Shown here: piece after piece, positions 26,049-35,329 of the stretch
Position numbering within the stretch: position 1 is the stretch's first letter
Layout: each line of letters starts with the position of its first letter
Source: UBA2219 sp964612075
GTDB taxonomy: Bacteria; Desulfobacterota; Deferrimicrobia; Deferrimicrobiales; Deferrimicrobiaceae
NCBI GenBank assembly: GCA_964612075.1
Contig: CAZTFC010000007.1
Span: 1 to 64,000, forward strand
Direction of reading: 5' to 3'
Length of the DNA stretch: 64,000 bases
Program-made: the position numbers and the translations under genes
The notes under the pieces: model-generated
Told to the model about the DNA's origin: nothing
The model's input: the letters and a program-made list of their open reading frames with translations, nothing else
Databases searched by the model: none

Positions 26049-27446
26049 ATGACCCTCCCGGAGGTGATCGGCGCGATCCAGCCGCTGCGGGAGGCCGCGG
26101 GGATCTCCGTTCCGGACCCGATCGGCGTCGTGACGACGGACAGCCGGGAGATCGGGCCGAAATCGGTCTTTATCGCGCTGCCCGGCGAGCGGGTCGACGG
26201 GGCGGACTACGTGGAGGAGGCGTTCGGCAAGGGCGCGCTCGCGGCGATCGTCTCGGAGGCGGGGGCGAAAAAGATCCCCGCGGCGCTTTCCGGGAACCGG
26301 CCCGTCTTCGTGGTGCGCGACCCCGTGGAGGCGCTGGGGGACCTGGCGCGGGCCCACCGGCTGCGCCACCGCCGCATCCCCCTCGTGGCCATCACCGGGA
26401 GCTCGGGGAAGACGACCACCAAGGAGATGCTGTACTGCCTGCTGTCCCGGTCGCGGCGGGTGCTCTGCAACCCCGGGAACCGGAACAACCTGATCGGGAT
26501 GCCGCTGGCCCTCCTCGCCCTTTCGGAGGAGCACGACGCGGCGATCCTGGAGATGGGGACCAGCTCCCCCGGGGAGATCGCGCGGCTGGCCGGCATCGCC
26601 GTCCCGGACATCGGCCTGATCACCAACATCGCCCCCGCGCACCTCGCGGGGCTCGGGTCGATGGAGGGAGTGGCGCGCGAGAAGGGGGAGCTCTACCGCG
26701 CCCTCCCGCCGGAGGGCGTGGCGGTGGTCAACGCCACCGACCTGCGGGCGGTCCGCGAGGCGGCGCGGTGTTCCGCGGAGAAAGTCTACTTCGGCGTTCC
26801 GATGAACGACTTCCACGGGCGGATCCTCGAGATGACCGACTCGGGGATGCGGATCGCCGTCCGGACCCCGGCCGGCGAATTCACGTCCTCCCTCGGCGTG
26901 TCGGGCGAGCACCACCTCATGAACGCCCTCGCGGCCGCGGCCGTGGCGTTCACGCTGGGGATGCGCCCCGCGGAAATGGAGGAAGGGTTCGCGGCGTTCT
27001 CCTCCGTGCCCGGGCGCTTCCACGCCGAGCCGCTCCGGGGCGGAGGGCTCCTGCTGGACGACAGCTACAACGCGAACCCGGCGTCCGTCGAGGCGGCCCT
27101 GAGATCGCTGGCCGCGCTGGCGCGCGGGCGGCGGACCGTGGTGGTGTTCGGCGACATGCTGGAGCTGGGCCAGGCGTCCGCGGCTTCCCACTTCCGCATC
27201 GGCCACCTGGCGGCGGCCCTGAAAGTCACGCGCCTGTTCGCCTTCGGGAAGGAGGCTGCGTACACGGCCAGGGGGGCCTGCGAGGGCGGGATGGACCCGC
27301 TGGACGTCGAGCACGTGACGGACCGGGAAACGCTGCGCGAGGCGGTGCGGGGGTTCCTTTCGGAAGGGGACGTGGTGCTCGTCAAGGGGTCGAGGGGGAT
27401 GCGGCTGGACGTCGTCGCGAACGACGTGCGCGAGGAGTGGAGGTAG
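26049..27446 (+). CDS. murF: UDP-MurNAc-tripeptide:D-Ala-D-Ala ligase MurF
   Basis: MurF adds D-Ala-D-Ala to complete the UDP-MurNAc pentapeptide. The 465-residue product has the P-loop AITGSSGKTTTKEM near residue 115, the NRNNLIGMPL and EMGTSSPGEI blocks, and the C-terminal DDSYNANPASVEAAL motif diagnostic of MurF. ATG 26049 lies just after the murE stop (26045-26047), with a GGGGCGGTAGG stretch upstream. Order murE-murF-mraY is canonical. Confidence 0.97.
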   Translation: MTLPEVIGAIQPLREAAGISVPDPIGVVTTDSREIGPKSVFIALPGERVDGADYVEEAFGKGALAAIVSEAGAKKIPAALSGNRPVFVVRDPVEALGDLARAHRLRHRRIPLVAITGSSGKTTTKEMLYCLLSRSRRVLCNPGNRNNLIGMPLALLALSEEHDAAILEMGTSSPGEIARLAGIAVPDIGLITNIAPAHLAGLGSMEGVAREKGELYRALPPEGVAVVNATDLRAVREAARCSAEKVYFGVPMNDFHGRILEMTDSGMRIAVRTPAGEFTSSLGVSGEHHLMNALAAAAVAFTLGMRPAEMEEGFAAFSSVPGRFHAEPLRGGGLLLDDSYNANPASVEAALRSLAALARGRRTVVVFGDMLELGQASAASHFRIGHLAAALKVTRLFAFGKEAAYTARGACEGGMDPLDVEHVTDRETLREAVRGFLSEGDVVLVKGSRGMRLDVVANDVREEWR

Positions 27447-27449
27447 GCG

Positions 27450-28556
27450 ATGCTCTACCACCTGCTGTACCCCCTGCACACGAGCTACTCGTTCTTCAAC
27501 GTGTTCCGGTACATCACGTTCCGGACGATCTACGCCGCGATCACCGCGCTGCTGATCTGCTTCGTCGTCGGCCCGTGGTTGATCCGGTTCCTCCGCGAGC
27601 GCCAGATCGGGCAGCCCATCCGAAGGGACGGGCCGACGACCCACATCGTCAAGGAAGGGACCCCGACGATGGGAGGGGTGCTCATCGTCCTGGCGGCGGT
27701 CGTCCCCACGCTGCTGTGGGCGAACCTGCTTTCCCCCTACATCTGGATCGCGGTGCTCGTGACGCTGGGGTACGGGGCGATCGGGTTCGTCGACGACTAC
27801 CGGAAGGTGATCCGGAAGGACCCGAAGGGGTTGAGCCCCCGGTGGAAGCTCGCCCTGCAGCTCGCCTTCGCGATCCTGGCGGCCGGCCTCATCTACGCGG
27901 ACATCGGCATCAAGGACACGGTGACCGTCCCGTTCTTCAAGAACCTCAGCCCCCGGCTCGGGTTCCTCTACATCCCCTTCATCGTCTTCGTGATCGTGGG
28001 GGCGTCGAACGCGGTGAACCTGACCGACGGCCTCGACGGCCTGGCGATCGGCCCCTCCATTATCTGCGCCGCCACCTACATGCTCTTCGCCTACCTGGCG
28101 GGGAACGTCGTGATCGCCAACTACCTGCAGATCCAGTACGTGCCCGGCGTGGGGGAGCTGACGATCTTCTGCGGGGCCCTCGCGGGAGCGGGGCTGGGGT
28201 TCCTCTGGTTCAACGCCTACCCGGCGCAGGTGTTCATGGGGGACACGGGGTCGCTTTCGATCGGCGGCGCCCTGGGCGTCGTGGCCGTGATGGCGAAGCA
28301 GGAGATCGTCCTCGCGCTGGTGGGCGGGATCTTCGTCATCGAGACGCTGTCCGTGATCATCCAGGTGAAGGTCTTCCAGTGGACCAAGAAGAAAAAGCCG
28401 GACGGCAAGGAGGTGGGGGTGAGGATCTTCCGCATGGCGCCGCTCCACCATCATTTCGAGAAGCTGGGCTGGGCGGAGCCCAAGATCATCGTGCGGTTCT
28501 GGATCATCTCCATCATCCTCGCGCTGCTGGCGGTCAGCACGCTGAAGATCCGGTGA
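27450..28556 (+). CDS. mraY: phospho-MurNAc-pentapeptide transferase MraY
   Basis: MraY transfers phospho-MurNAc-pentapeptide to undecaprenyl phosphate, forming lipid I in the inner membrane. The 368-residue polytopic protein has about ten membrane segments, the cytosolic GTPTMGG, the acidic FVDDYRKV, the NLTDGLDGLAIG active-site loop and the MAPLHHHFEKLGW histidine loop near the C-terminus. It starts 3 nt after murF, at ATG 27450 with an AGTGGAGG site. Confidence 0.98.
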   Translation: MLYHLLYPLHTSYSFFNVFRYITFRTIYAAITALLICFVVGPWLIRFLRERQIGQPIRRDGPTTHIVKEGTPTMGGVLIVLAAVVPTLLWANLLSPYIWIAVLVTLGYGAIGFVDDYRKVIRKDPKGLSPRWKLALQLAFAILAAGLIYADIGIKDTVTVPFFKNLSPRLGFLYIPFIVFVIVGASNAVNLTDGLDGLAIGPSIICAATYMLFAYLAGNVVIANYLQIQYVPGVGELTIFCGALAGAGLGFLWFNAYPAQVFMGDTGSLSIGGALGVVAVMAKQEIVLALVGGIFVIETLSVIIQVKVFQWTKKKKPDGKEVGVRIFRMAPLHHHFEKLGWAEPKIIVRFWIISIILALLAVSTLKIR

Positions 28557-28558
28557 CC

Positions 28559-29905
28559 ATGGAGAACCTGGCGGGAAAAGAGGTCGTTGTGGTGGGGGCC
28601 GGCAGGTCCGGGATCCTCTCGGCGCGCCTTCTCAGGGGGGAGGGCGCCGGGGTCCTGCTGCTGGACGACCGTTCACGTGAAGCCGTGGAGAGATCGCTCG
28701 GCGAGCCGGTCCCCGAGGGAGTCGCCTTCCGCGCGGGAATGATGTCGGAGGAAGACGTCCCCGGCAAGGCGCTCGTCGTGGTGTCGCCCGGCGTCCCCGG
28801 GTCGAAGCTGCCGCTGGCCGCCCTCGCGGCGGCGGGCGTCCCCGTCCTGGGGGAGCTGGAGCTGGGGTTCCGCCGGTTCCGGGGGAAGGTGGCGGCGATC
28901 ACCGGCACGAACGGCAAGTCCACCGTGACGACCCTCGTCGGCGGGATGGCCGCCCGGTCCTTCGCGCGGGTGTTCGTCGGGGGGAACCTGGGCACGCCCT
29001 TCGTGGCCGCCGCCGGCGGGCCGTACGACTGGGGGGTGGTGGAGGTCTCCAGCTTCCAGCTCGAGGCCATCGCGGAGTTCCGGCCGGCGGTGGCGGCTCT
29101 GCTGAACCTCACCGAGGACCACCGGGACCGGTACCCGGATTTCGCCTCCTACGCGGAGGCCAAGATGGCGATCTTCCGCAACATGGGGCCGGCGGACGCG
29201 GCGGTGGTCAACGCGGACGACCCGCAAGTCGTCTCGCGGTCGGCCCCGATCCGCGCGCGGAAGGTCCCGTTCTCGATCCGCCGCGAGCTTCCGGAAGGCG
29301 CGTTCCTTTCGGGGGACGACATGGTCTACCGGTCGCCCGCGGGGGAGGAGCGGTACCCGAGGGGGGCGATGCGGATCCGCGGCCTCCAGAACGTCGAGAA
29401 CGCGCTGGCGTCGATCTGCGTCGCGCGGTCGATGGGGGTTTCGCGCAGGGACGTGCTGGCGGAGCTCGCGGAGTTCCCGGGGCTCCCCCACCGCGTGGAG
29501 TTCGTGCGGACCATCCGGGGCGTGTCGTACTTCAACGACTCCAAGGGGACCAACGTCGGGGCGGTGCTCGCGGCACTCGAGGGGTTCCCGGAGCCGGTGG
29601 TCCTGGTGGCGGGAGGAAAGGACAAGGGGGTGGATTTCCGCCCCCTGCGCGAGCCGCTTTCCCGGAAGGCGCGGGCGGTCGTGCTCCTGGGGGAGGCGCG
29701 CGGGCGGATGGAAAGGGAGCTCGCCGGTGCGGCACCGATCGTGACCGCCGATACCTTCGAGGGCGCGATCCGGGCGGCGGCCGACGCCGCGCGCCCGGGC
29801 GACGTCGTCGTCTTTTCCCCCGCCTGCTCCAGCTACGACATGTTCCGCAACTTCGAGGAGCGCGGAGAGGCGTTCCGGCGCGCCGTGAAGGAGCTGCCGG
29901 AATGA
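28559..29905 (+). CDS. murD: UDP-MurNAc-L-Ala:D-Glu ligase MurD
   Basis: MurD attaches D-glutamate to UDP-MurNAc-L-Ala. The 448-residue product has an N-terminal Rossmann-like domain (VVVVGAGRSGILSARLL), the P-loop ITGTNGKSTVT, the NLTEDHRDRY metal-site block and the C-terminal FNDSKGTNVGA and GGKDKGVDF motifs that separate MurD from its paralogues. ATG 28559 is used; a GTG at 28553 overlapping the mraY stop (GTGA) would add two residues and is nearly as likely. It overlaps ftsW by 4 nt. Confidence 0.96.
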   Translation: MENLAGKEVVVVGAGRSGILSARLLRGEGAGVLLLDDRSREAVERSLGEPVPEGVAFRAGMMSEEDVPGKALVVVSPGVPGSKLPLAALAAAGVPVLGELELGFRRFRGKVAAITGTNGKSTVTTLVGGMAARSFARVFVGGNLGTPFVAAAGGPYDWGVVEVSSFQLEAIAEFRPAVAALLNLTEDHRDRYPDFASYAEAKMAIFRNMGPADAAVVNADDPQVVSRSAPIRARKVPFSIRRELPEGAFLSGDDMVYRSPAGEERYPRGAMRIRGLQNVENALASICVARSMGVSRRDVLAELAEFPGLPHRVEFVRTIRGVSYFNDSKGTNVGAVLAALEGFPEPVVLVAGGKDKGVDFRPLREPLSRKARAVVLLGEARGRMERELAGAAPIVTADTFEGAIRAAADAARPGDVVVFSPACSSYDMFRNFEERGEAFRRAVKELPE

Positions 29906-31083
29906 AGATCGGGAAGCGCCACGAGAGCATGGTCCTCGCCTTGTGCACGCTATCGCTGACCGTCCTGGGCCTGCTCATGATCTACAGCGCGACGAACGTC
30001 ATGGCGGGATCCGCGACCAGGTACGGAATGGACCCGGCGTACTTCCTCAAAAGGCAGCTCCTGTTCCTCGTGGCGGGGGTGTCGCTCGCGGCGTTCCTGT
30101 CCGGCGTCGACTACGACTTCTACCGCCGCAACGTCCGGTCGATCCTCGCCGGGACGTTCGTCCTGCTGCTGCTGGTGTTCGTCCCCGGCATCCAGCACAC
30201 GGCCAACGGGGCCGCCCGGTGGATCAACCTGCGCGTGGTCCATTTCCAGCCCTCCGAGCTGGCCAAGTTCGTCCTCCTCGTCTTCGCCGCGTACGCGATC
30301 GACAAAAAGGGGGAGAACCCGAAGGACGGGCTCAAGGCGTTCCTCCCGATGCTCGCGGTGATGGGGCTCTACGTCGCCGTGATCCTGAAGGAGCCGGATT
30401 TCGGCATGGCCGTCGTGATCATGGCATCGTTCGTCGCGGTCATCTTCCTGGCGGGATTCCCGTGGAAGCTTCTTGCGCTGGGAGGGGCCGCGGCGGTCGT
30501 CGGGGCCGCGGCGCTGATCGCGGCCAAGCCGTACCGCGTGGCGCGGCTCAAGGCGTTCCTCGACCCGTTCTCCCAGGCGCAGGCGGGAGGGTACCAGGTC
30601 GTGCAGTCGCTGATCGCGTTCTCCAACGGGGGGGTCCTCGGGACCGGCGTGGGCGCGGGGAAGCAGAAGCTGTTCTACCTCCCCGAGATGCACACCGACT
30701 ACATCTTCTCCGTGATCGGGGAGGAGCTCGGGTTCGCGGGGGTCGTCCTGGTGGGGGCCTGCTACATCACCATCGTCTGGACGGGCTTCCGCATCGCCCG
30801 GAGGGCGCGCGACCCGTTCGGGAAGTACATCGCGCTGGGGTTTTCGACCGTCATCGGCATGCAGGCGATGATGAACATGATGGTGGGACTGAAGATGCTG
30901 CCGCCGAAGGGGATGGTCCTCCCGTTCTTGAGCTACGGGGGGAGCTCGCTGATCCTGCACCTGGCGGCGATCGGGGTGCTGTTGAACGTATCCCGGAAGG
31001 GGGCCGAAGCGCTTGTCGCCGAGGATGATCGTCGCCGGGGGAGGGACCGGCGGGCACGTCTATCCGGGAATTGCCCTTGCTGA
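29902..31083 (+). CDS. ftsW: septal peptidoglycan polymerase FtsW (SEDS family)
   Basis: FtsW is the septal glycosyltransferase of the SEDS family, working with FtsI. The 393-residue protein has about ten membrane segments, with the conserved extracellular GAARWINLRVVHFQPSEL block, the EPDFGMA motif with its catalytic-region acid, and the FLSYGGSS segment near the C-terminus. After the usual end (LLNVSRKG) it continues about 30 residues as a charged tail that overlaps the murG start by 71 nt. I see no sign of a frameshift before that point. Confidence 0.95.
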   Translation: MKIGKRHESMVLALCTLSLTVLGLLMIYSATNVMAGSATRYGMDPAYFLKRQLLFLVAGVSLAAFLSGVDYDFYRRNVRSILAGTFVLLLLVFVPGIQHTANGAARWINLRVVHFQPSELAKFVLLVFAAYAIDKKGENPKDGLKAFLPMLAVMGLYVAVILKEPDFGMAVVIMASFVAVIFLAGFPWKLLALGGAAAVVGAAALIAAKPYRVARLKAFLDPFSQAQAGGYQVVQSLIAFSNGGVLGTGVGAGKQKLFYLPEMHTDYIFSVIGEELGFAGVVLVGACYITIVWTGFRIARRARDPFGKYIALGFSTVIGMQAMMNMMVGLKMLPPKGMVLPFLSYGGSSLILHLAAIGVLLNVSRKGAEALVAEDDRRRGRDRRARLSGNCPC

Positions 31084-32110
31084 GGCGTTCCTCTCCCTCT
31101 GCCCCGGCGGCGTGGTCACGTTCGTCGGGACCGAAAGGGGGCTCGAGGCGCGGGCCGTTCCGGCGCGGGGGTTCGAGATCGACTTCGTCCCCTCGGGGCA
31201 GGTCACGGGGCGGGGATTGCGGGCCGTCCCGGGGCTGCTGCGGATCGCGGCCGGGTTCCCCGCCGCGCTGGCCCTCTTGAGGCGCCGCCGGCCGGACCTG
31301 GTCTTCGGGGTGGGCGGATACGCCTCGGTCCCGGTGGCCGCGGCCGCTGCGCTCCTCGGGGTCCCGCTGTTCCTGCAGGAGCAGAACAGCGTGCCGGGGA
31401 GGTCGAACCGGCTTCTGGCGAGGCGCGCCGTCCGGGTGTTCGCGGGGTTCGCGGGGGCGGCGTCCTTCCTCCCCCCGGGCAGGACCGAGGTCACGGGCAA
31501 CCCCGTCCGGTCGGAGATTGTCGCGGCGGCGAGGGAGCGCGCGGAGGTGTGGCCCCCGGAGGAGCCGTTCACGGTGCTGGCCCTCGGCGGGTCCCGGGGC
31601 GCGCGGGCGATCAACTCCCGCGTCCTGTCGATGGCCCGGGCGGGGAAGAGGGGGGGGAAGGAGATCCGGTTCCTGCTGCAGACGGGGGTGGAGGAGCATG
31701 AGGCGGTCGCGGCGGCGGCGAGGGAAGAGGGGCTGGCGGTCGAGGCGTTCCCCTTCAGCGAGAGGATCGGGGAGCTGTTCACGCGGTGCCACGCCGTGCT
31801 GATGAGGGCGGGCGCCCTTTCCATCGCGGAAGCCGCCCTGTTCGGCCGCCCGTGCGTTCTCGTGCCGTACCCGCACGCCGCGGACGACCACCAGGCGGGC
31901 AACGCGCGCGAGTTCTGCGCGGCGGGGGCGGGGACGTGGGTGGCGGAGGCCGACGCCGATCCGGAGGGGCTCCGGGCGTCGTTGTGGTCGCTCGCGGGGA
32001 ACCGGGAGGCGAGGGAGAGGGCGCGGGCCGCGTCGCTATCCTTCGCCAGGCCCGACGCGGCGTTCGACGCGGTCCGCAGGGCCCTGGCGCTCGCGGGGAT
32101 GGCGGCCTGA
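31013..32110 (+). CDS. murG: lipid II synthase MurG
   Basis: MurG adds GlcNAc to lipid I on the inner face of the membrane, giving lipid II. The 365-residue GT-B glycosyltransferase begins with the glycine-rich VAGGGTGGHVYPGIALAEA and has QEQNSVPGRSNR, the TGNPVR and the second-domain GGSRGARAIN motifs, and the VLMRAGALSIAEAALFGRP UDP-GlcNAc site. TTG 31013 is preferred since GGAAGGGGG (30995-31003) sits 9 nt ahead; ATG 31025 has poor spacing. Either start lies inside the ftsW reading frame. Confidence 0.96.
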   Translation: MSPRMIVAGGGTGGHVYPGIALAEAFLSLCPGGVVTFVGTERGLEARAVPARGFEIDFVPSGQVTGRGLRAVPGLLRIAAGFPAALALLRRRRPDLVFGVGGYASVPVAAAAALLGVPLFLQEQNSVPGRSNRLLARRAVRVFAGFAGAASFLPPGRTEVTGNPVRSEIVAAARERAEVWPPEEPFTVLALGGSRGARAINSRVLSMARAGKRGGKEIRFLLQTGVEEHEAVAAAAREEGLAVEAFPFSERIGELFTRCHAVLMRAGALSIAEAALFGRPCVLVPYPHAADDHQAGNAREFCAAGAGTWVAEADADPEGLRASLWSLAGNREARERARAASLSFARPDAAFDAVRRALALAGMAA

Positions 32111-32129
32111 AAGGGGGGCTTAGACGGGA

Positions 32130-33497
32130 ATGTACAGAAAAGGGTTGCCCATCCATTTCGTAGGCATCGGCGGCATCGGGATGAGCGGGATCGCGGAGCT
32201 CCTGCTGAACCTGGGGTACCGCGTGTCGGGCTCGGACCTTCGGCGCTCCGAGACCACGGACCGGCTGGCGTCGCTGGGCGCAAGGATCGCCTTCGGCCAC
32301 GCGGTGGAGAACGTTCCCGCCGACGGGCACGTCGTGGTGACCTCCTCGGCGGTCCGGCCTGGCAACCCGGAGGTCCTCGAGGCGCAGCGGAGGAAGATCC
32401 CCGTCATCCCGAGGGCGGAGATGCTCGCGGAGCTCATGCGGATGAAGTACGGGATCGCCATCGCGGGGACCCACGGCAAGACGACGACGACCTCGATGGT
32501 GGCGACGGTGCTTGCGAGCGCGGGGTGGGACCCGACCGCCGTGGTGGGAGGCAAGCTGAACAGCCTGGGATCCAACGCGAAGCTCGGGCAGGGGGAGTTC
32601 CTCGTCGCGGAGGCGGACGAGAGCGACGGGACCTTCCTGAAGCTTTCCCCGACGGTCGCGGTGGTGACGAACATCGATCCCGAGCACCTCGACTTCTACA
32701 CGGGGATCGGCCAGATCAAGGAGACCTTCCTCCACTTCATCAACAAGGTCCCCTTCTACGGCTTCGCCGTGCTGTGCCTCGACCACCCCAACGTCCAGGA
32801 GCTGCTCCCGTCCGTGACGAAGACCGTCGTCACCTACGGGTTCTCGAGGCACGCGGACTACCGGGCGGACGGGCTCGTCTCCGAGGGGATGACGAACCGC
32901 TTCACGGTCTTCGCGCGCGGGGAGCTGGTCGGGGAGATGGCGCTGCGCGCCCCCGGGCGGCACAACGTGAGCAACGCCCTGGCGGCGGTAGCGGTGGCCA
33001 TGGAGCTCGGCATCCCGTGCGAGAAGGTGCGCCAGGGGCTGCTGGACTATGCGGGGGTGGCCCGGCGGTTCCAGCTCAAGGGGGAGGCGGGCGGGGTCAC
33101 GGTGATGGACGACTACGCCCACCACCCGGCGGAGATCCGGGCGACGCTGGCGGCGGCGCGGGAGGTCTGGCCGGAAGCGCGGATCGTCGTCGGGTTCCAG
33201 CCGCACCGCTACACGCGGACGCGGGCGCTGTTCAAGGATTTCCTGTCGGCATTCAACGAGGCGGACGTCCTGCTGCTGTTCGACGTCTACGCGGCGGGGG
33301 AGGAGCCGATCGAGGGGGCCACCGCAGAGAGCCTGTGCGAGGCGATCCGGGAGCACGGGCACAAGGGGGCGGTATACGCGGGCAAAGCCGGCGAGGCGGG
33401 GGAGACGGTCCGTTCCACGCTGCGGCCGGGCGACATATTTCTCACAATGGGGGCGGGCGATGTCTGGAAACTGGGAGAGGCTGTCGTTTCGGCGTGA
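32130..33497 (+). CDS. murC: UDP-MurNAc:L-alanine ligase MurC
   Basis: MurC adds L-alanine to UDP-MurNAc. The 455-residue product starts with the UDP-binding FVGIGGIGMSGIAELL, then the P-loop GTHGKTTTTSM, the EADESDGTFLKL and NIDPEHLDFY blocks and the C-terminal DDYAHHPAEI and PHRYTRTR motifs specific for MurC. Length is close to the E. coli protein (491, which has a longer loop). ATG 32130 is preceded by an AAAGGGGGG run. MurB follows with a short gap or overlap depending on its start. Confidence 0.98.
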   Translation: MYRKGLPIHFVGIGGIGMSGIAELLLNLGYRVSGSDLRRSETTDRLASLGARIAFGHAVENVPADGHVVVTSSAVRPGNPEVLEAQRRKIPVIPRAEMLAELMRMKYGIAIAGTHGKTTTTSMVATVLASAGWDPTAVVGGKLNSLGSNAKLGQGEFLVAEADESDGTFLKLSPTVAVVTNIDPEHLDFYTGIGQIKETFLHFINKVPFYGFAVLCLDHPNVQELLPSVTKTVVTYGFSRHADYRADGLVSEGMTNRFTVFARGELVGEMALRAPGRHNVSNALAAVAVAMELGIPCEKVRQGLLDYAGVARRFQLKGEAGGVTVMDDYAHHPAEIRATLAAAREVWPEARIVVGFQPHRYTRTRALFKDFLSAFNEADVLLLFDVYAAGEEPIEGATAESLCEAIREHGHKGAVYAGKAGEAGETVRSTLRPGDIFLTMGAGDVWKLGEAVVSA

Positions 33498-33522
33498 GGG
33501 CTCGGTCAAGGGAGGGCCGGCG

Positions 33523-34407
33523 TTGAGGAGCATCGAGGTCTCGTTCCACCTGAAGCTGCGGGACCACACCACCATCGGAATCGGCGGCGCGGCCGACCGG
33601 GTGGTGTTCCCCAGGTCCCCGGCGGAGGTTCGGGAGATCCTCTCCGCGGAACGGCGGGCGGGGAGGGAGGTGTACACGATGGGCGCGGGAAGCAATCTCC
33701 TCGTGTCCGACGGCGGGGTGGCGGGGACGGTCCTATGCACCAAGAAGCACCTGTCCAAGGTGGTGTTCCTCGGGGGGCACACGGTGGTCGCGGAGGCGGG
33801 GGTCATGCTTCCCCGGCTGGCGGTCCTCTGCGCGCTGTCGGGGCTCTCGGGGATCGAGCCGCTCTCCGGCATACCGGGGACGGTGGGCGGGGCGCTGTCG
33901 ATGAACGCGGGAGCCTACGGCAGGCAGATCGGCGACCTCGCGGAGTGGGTGGAGATCGCCGACGCGGACGGGGAGATCCACCGCGTGGAGGCGGCCGCCG
34001 TCCGGTTCGGCTACCGGGAGACGGATTTCCCCGTGAAGGGCGTCGTGGTCCGGGCGTCTTTCCGGTTCGCCGAGGGGACGCGGGAGGCGGTGTTCGACCT
34101 GATGCGGCAGTGGAACGAGAAGCGCCGCGCCGACCAGCCCTGGGGGGAGAAGACGTTCGGTTCCACGTTCCGGAACCCGCCGGGGGCCGAAAGCGCAGGC
34201 CTGCTCCTGGACCGCGCCGGGATGAAGGGGCAGCGGGAAGGGGACGCCTGCTTTTCCGAGAAGCACGCCAACTTCCTCCTGAACCGCGGCCGGGCCACGG
34301 CGGCCGACGTCCGCCGGCTCATGGACCGGGGGCAGAGGGCCGTGAAGGAGACGGCCGGGGTCCTGCTGGTCCCCGAAGTGAAGCTGTGGGGCGAGTTCGA
34401 TGCCTGA
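33523..34407 (+). CDS. murB: UDP-N-acetylenolpyruvoylglucosamine reductase MurB
   Basis: MurB reduces the enolpyruvyl group made by MurA, using FAD and NADPH. The 294-residue flavoprotein has the FAD-binding YTMGAGSNLLVSDGG and the IPGTVGGALSMNAGAYG blocks, the catalytic-Ser region FGSTFRNP and the C-terminal VPEVKLWG with its conserved Glu. TTG 33523 is chosen because GGGAGGG (33510-33516) sits 6 nt ahead and the product then starts right before the domain; ATG 33460 would overlap murC by 38 nt. It overlaps ddl by 8 nt. Confidence 0.94.
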   Translation: MRSIEVSFHLKLRDHTTIGIGGAADRVVFPRSPAEVREILSAERRAGREVYTMGAGSNLLVSDGGVAGTVLCTKKHLSKVVFLGGHTVVAEAGVMLPRLAVLCALSGLSGIEPLSGIPGTVGGALSMNAGAYGRQIGDLAEWVEIADADGEIHRVEAAAVRFGYRETDFPVKGVVVRASFRFAEGTREAVFDLMRQWNEKRRADQPWGEKTFGSTFRNPPGAESAGLLLDRAGMKGQREGDACFSEKHANFLLNRGRATAADVRRLMDRGQRAVKETAGVLLVPEVKLWGEFDA

Positions 34408-35329
34408 GCGCGGACGCTTCTCCGGGGCCCGGATCGGGGTGTTCCTCGGCGGGATCTCCGCGGAGAGGGCCGTGTCGCTCCGGACGGGGGCGGCGGTCGC
34501 CGCCGCGCTTCGCCGCAAGGGGTACGACGTCCGCGAGATCGACATCCGCGAGGACTGGCTGGGCACGGTCCGGGACGCGGGGGTCGACGCGGCGTTCATC
34601 GCGCTCCACGGGCGGTTCGGGGAGGACGGCTGCATCCAGGCGGCGTGCGAGCTGGCGCGCCTGCCCTACACGGGTTCCGGCGTCGCCGCCTCCGCCGTAG
34701 CGATGAGCAAGATGCTCGGCAAGCGGATGGCCGCCGCCGCGGGCGTTCCCTGCCCGCCGGACGAGGTGTACGAGGGATCGGAGATCGCCGGCGCGAAGCC
34801 GCCCCCCTTCGGCTTCCCGCTCGTCGTCAAGCCGGACCGGGAGGGATCGACCGTCGGCGTCACGATCGTCCGAAGCGCGGCGGAATGGGAGGGGGCGCTG
34901 GACCTTGCCGCCCGGCACGACAGCCGCGTGATCGCGGAGGGGTTCGTCGCGGGGCGGGAGATCACGGTGTCGATCGTCAACGGTCGGGTGTTCCCCGCGA
35001 TCGAGATCGTCCCGAAGTCCGGTTTCTACGATTACAACGCCAAGTACAGCAAGGGGGAGACGGAGTACGTGATCCCGGTGCCGATGGAGAGGGACATCCT
35101 GCAGCGCGCCGCGGAATACACCCGCCGGGTCGCCCAGGCGCTGCGGCTGCGCGGCGCGGCGCGGGTCGACTACCGGGTGGACCGGGCCGGGAACGTGTTC
35201 TTCCTCGAGGCGAACACGATCCCCGGGATGACCGAGACGAGCCTGCTTCCCAAGGCCGCGCGGTTCGACGGCATGCCGTTCGAGGAGCTGGTCGAGGAGA
35301 TCCTGTCGGACGCGGGGTTGTCGAAGTAG
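34400..35329 (+). CDS. ddl: D-alanine--D-alanine ligase
   Basis: Ddl joins two D-alanines with ATP for use by MurF. The 309-residue ATP-grasp protein has the N-terminal VFLGGISAERAVSLRTG, the HGRFGEDGCIQ substrate loop, YTGSGVAASAVAMSK, the KPDREGSTVG ATP-binding strand and the C-terminal FLEANTIPGMTETSL metal site. ATG 34400 lies 8 nt inside murB. Its place between murB and ftsQ is canonical. Confidence 0.97.
   Translation: MPERGRFSGARIGVFLGGISAERAVSLRTGAAVAAALRRKGYDVREIDIREDWLGTVRDAGVDAAFIALHGRFGEDGCIQAACELARLPYTGSGVAASAVAMSKMLGKRMAAAAGVPCPPDEVYEGSEIAGAKPPPFGFPLVVKPDREGSTVGVTIVRSAAEWEGALDLAARHDSRVIAEGFVAGREITVSIVNGRVFPAIEIVPKSGFYDYNAKYSKGETEYVIPVPMERDILQRAAEYTRRVAQALRLRGAARVDYRVDRAGNVFFLEANTIPGMTETSLLPKAARFDGMPFEELVEEILSDAGLSK

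Noticed and set aside
33460..33522. Earlier ATG start for murB
   Set aside because: It would overlap murC by 38 nt and lacks a ribosome site; TTG 33523 has GGGAGGG at good spacing.
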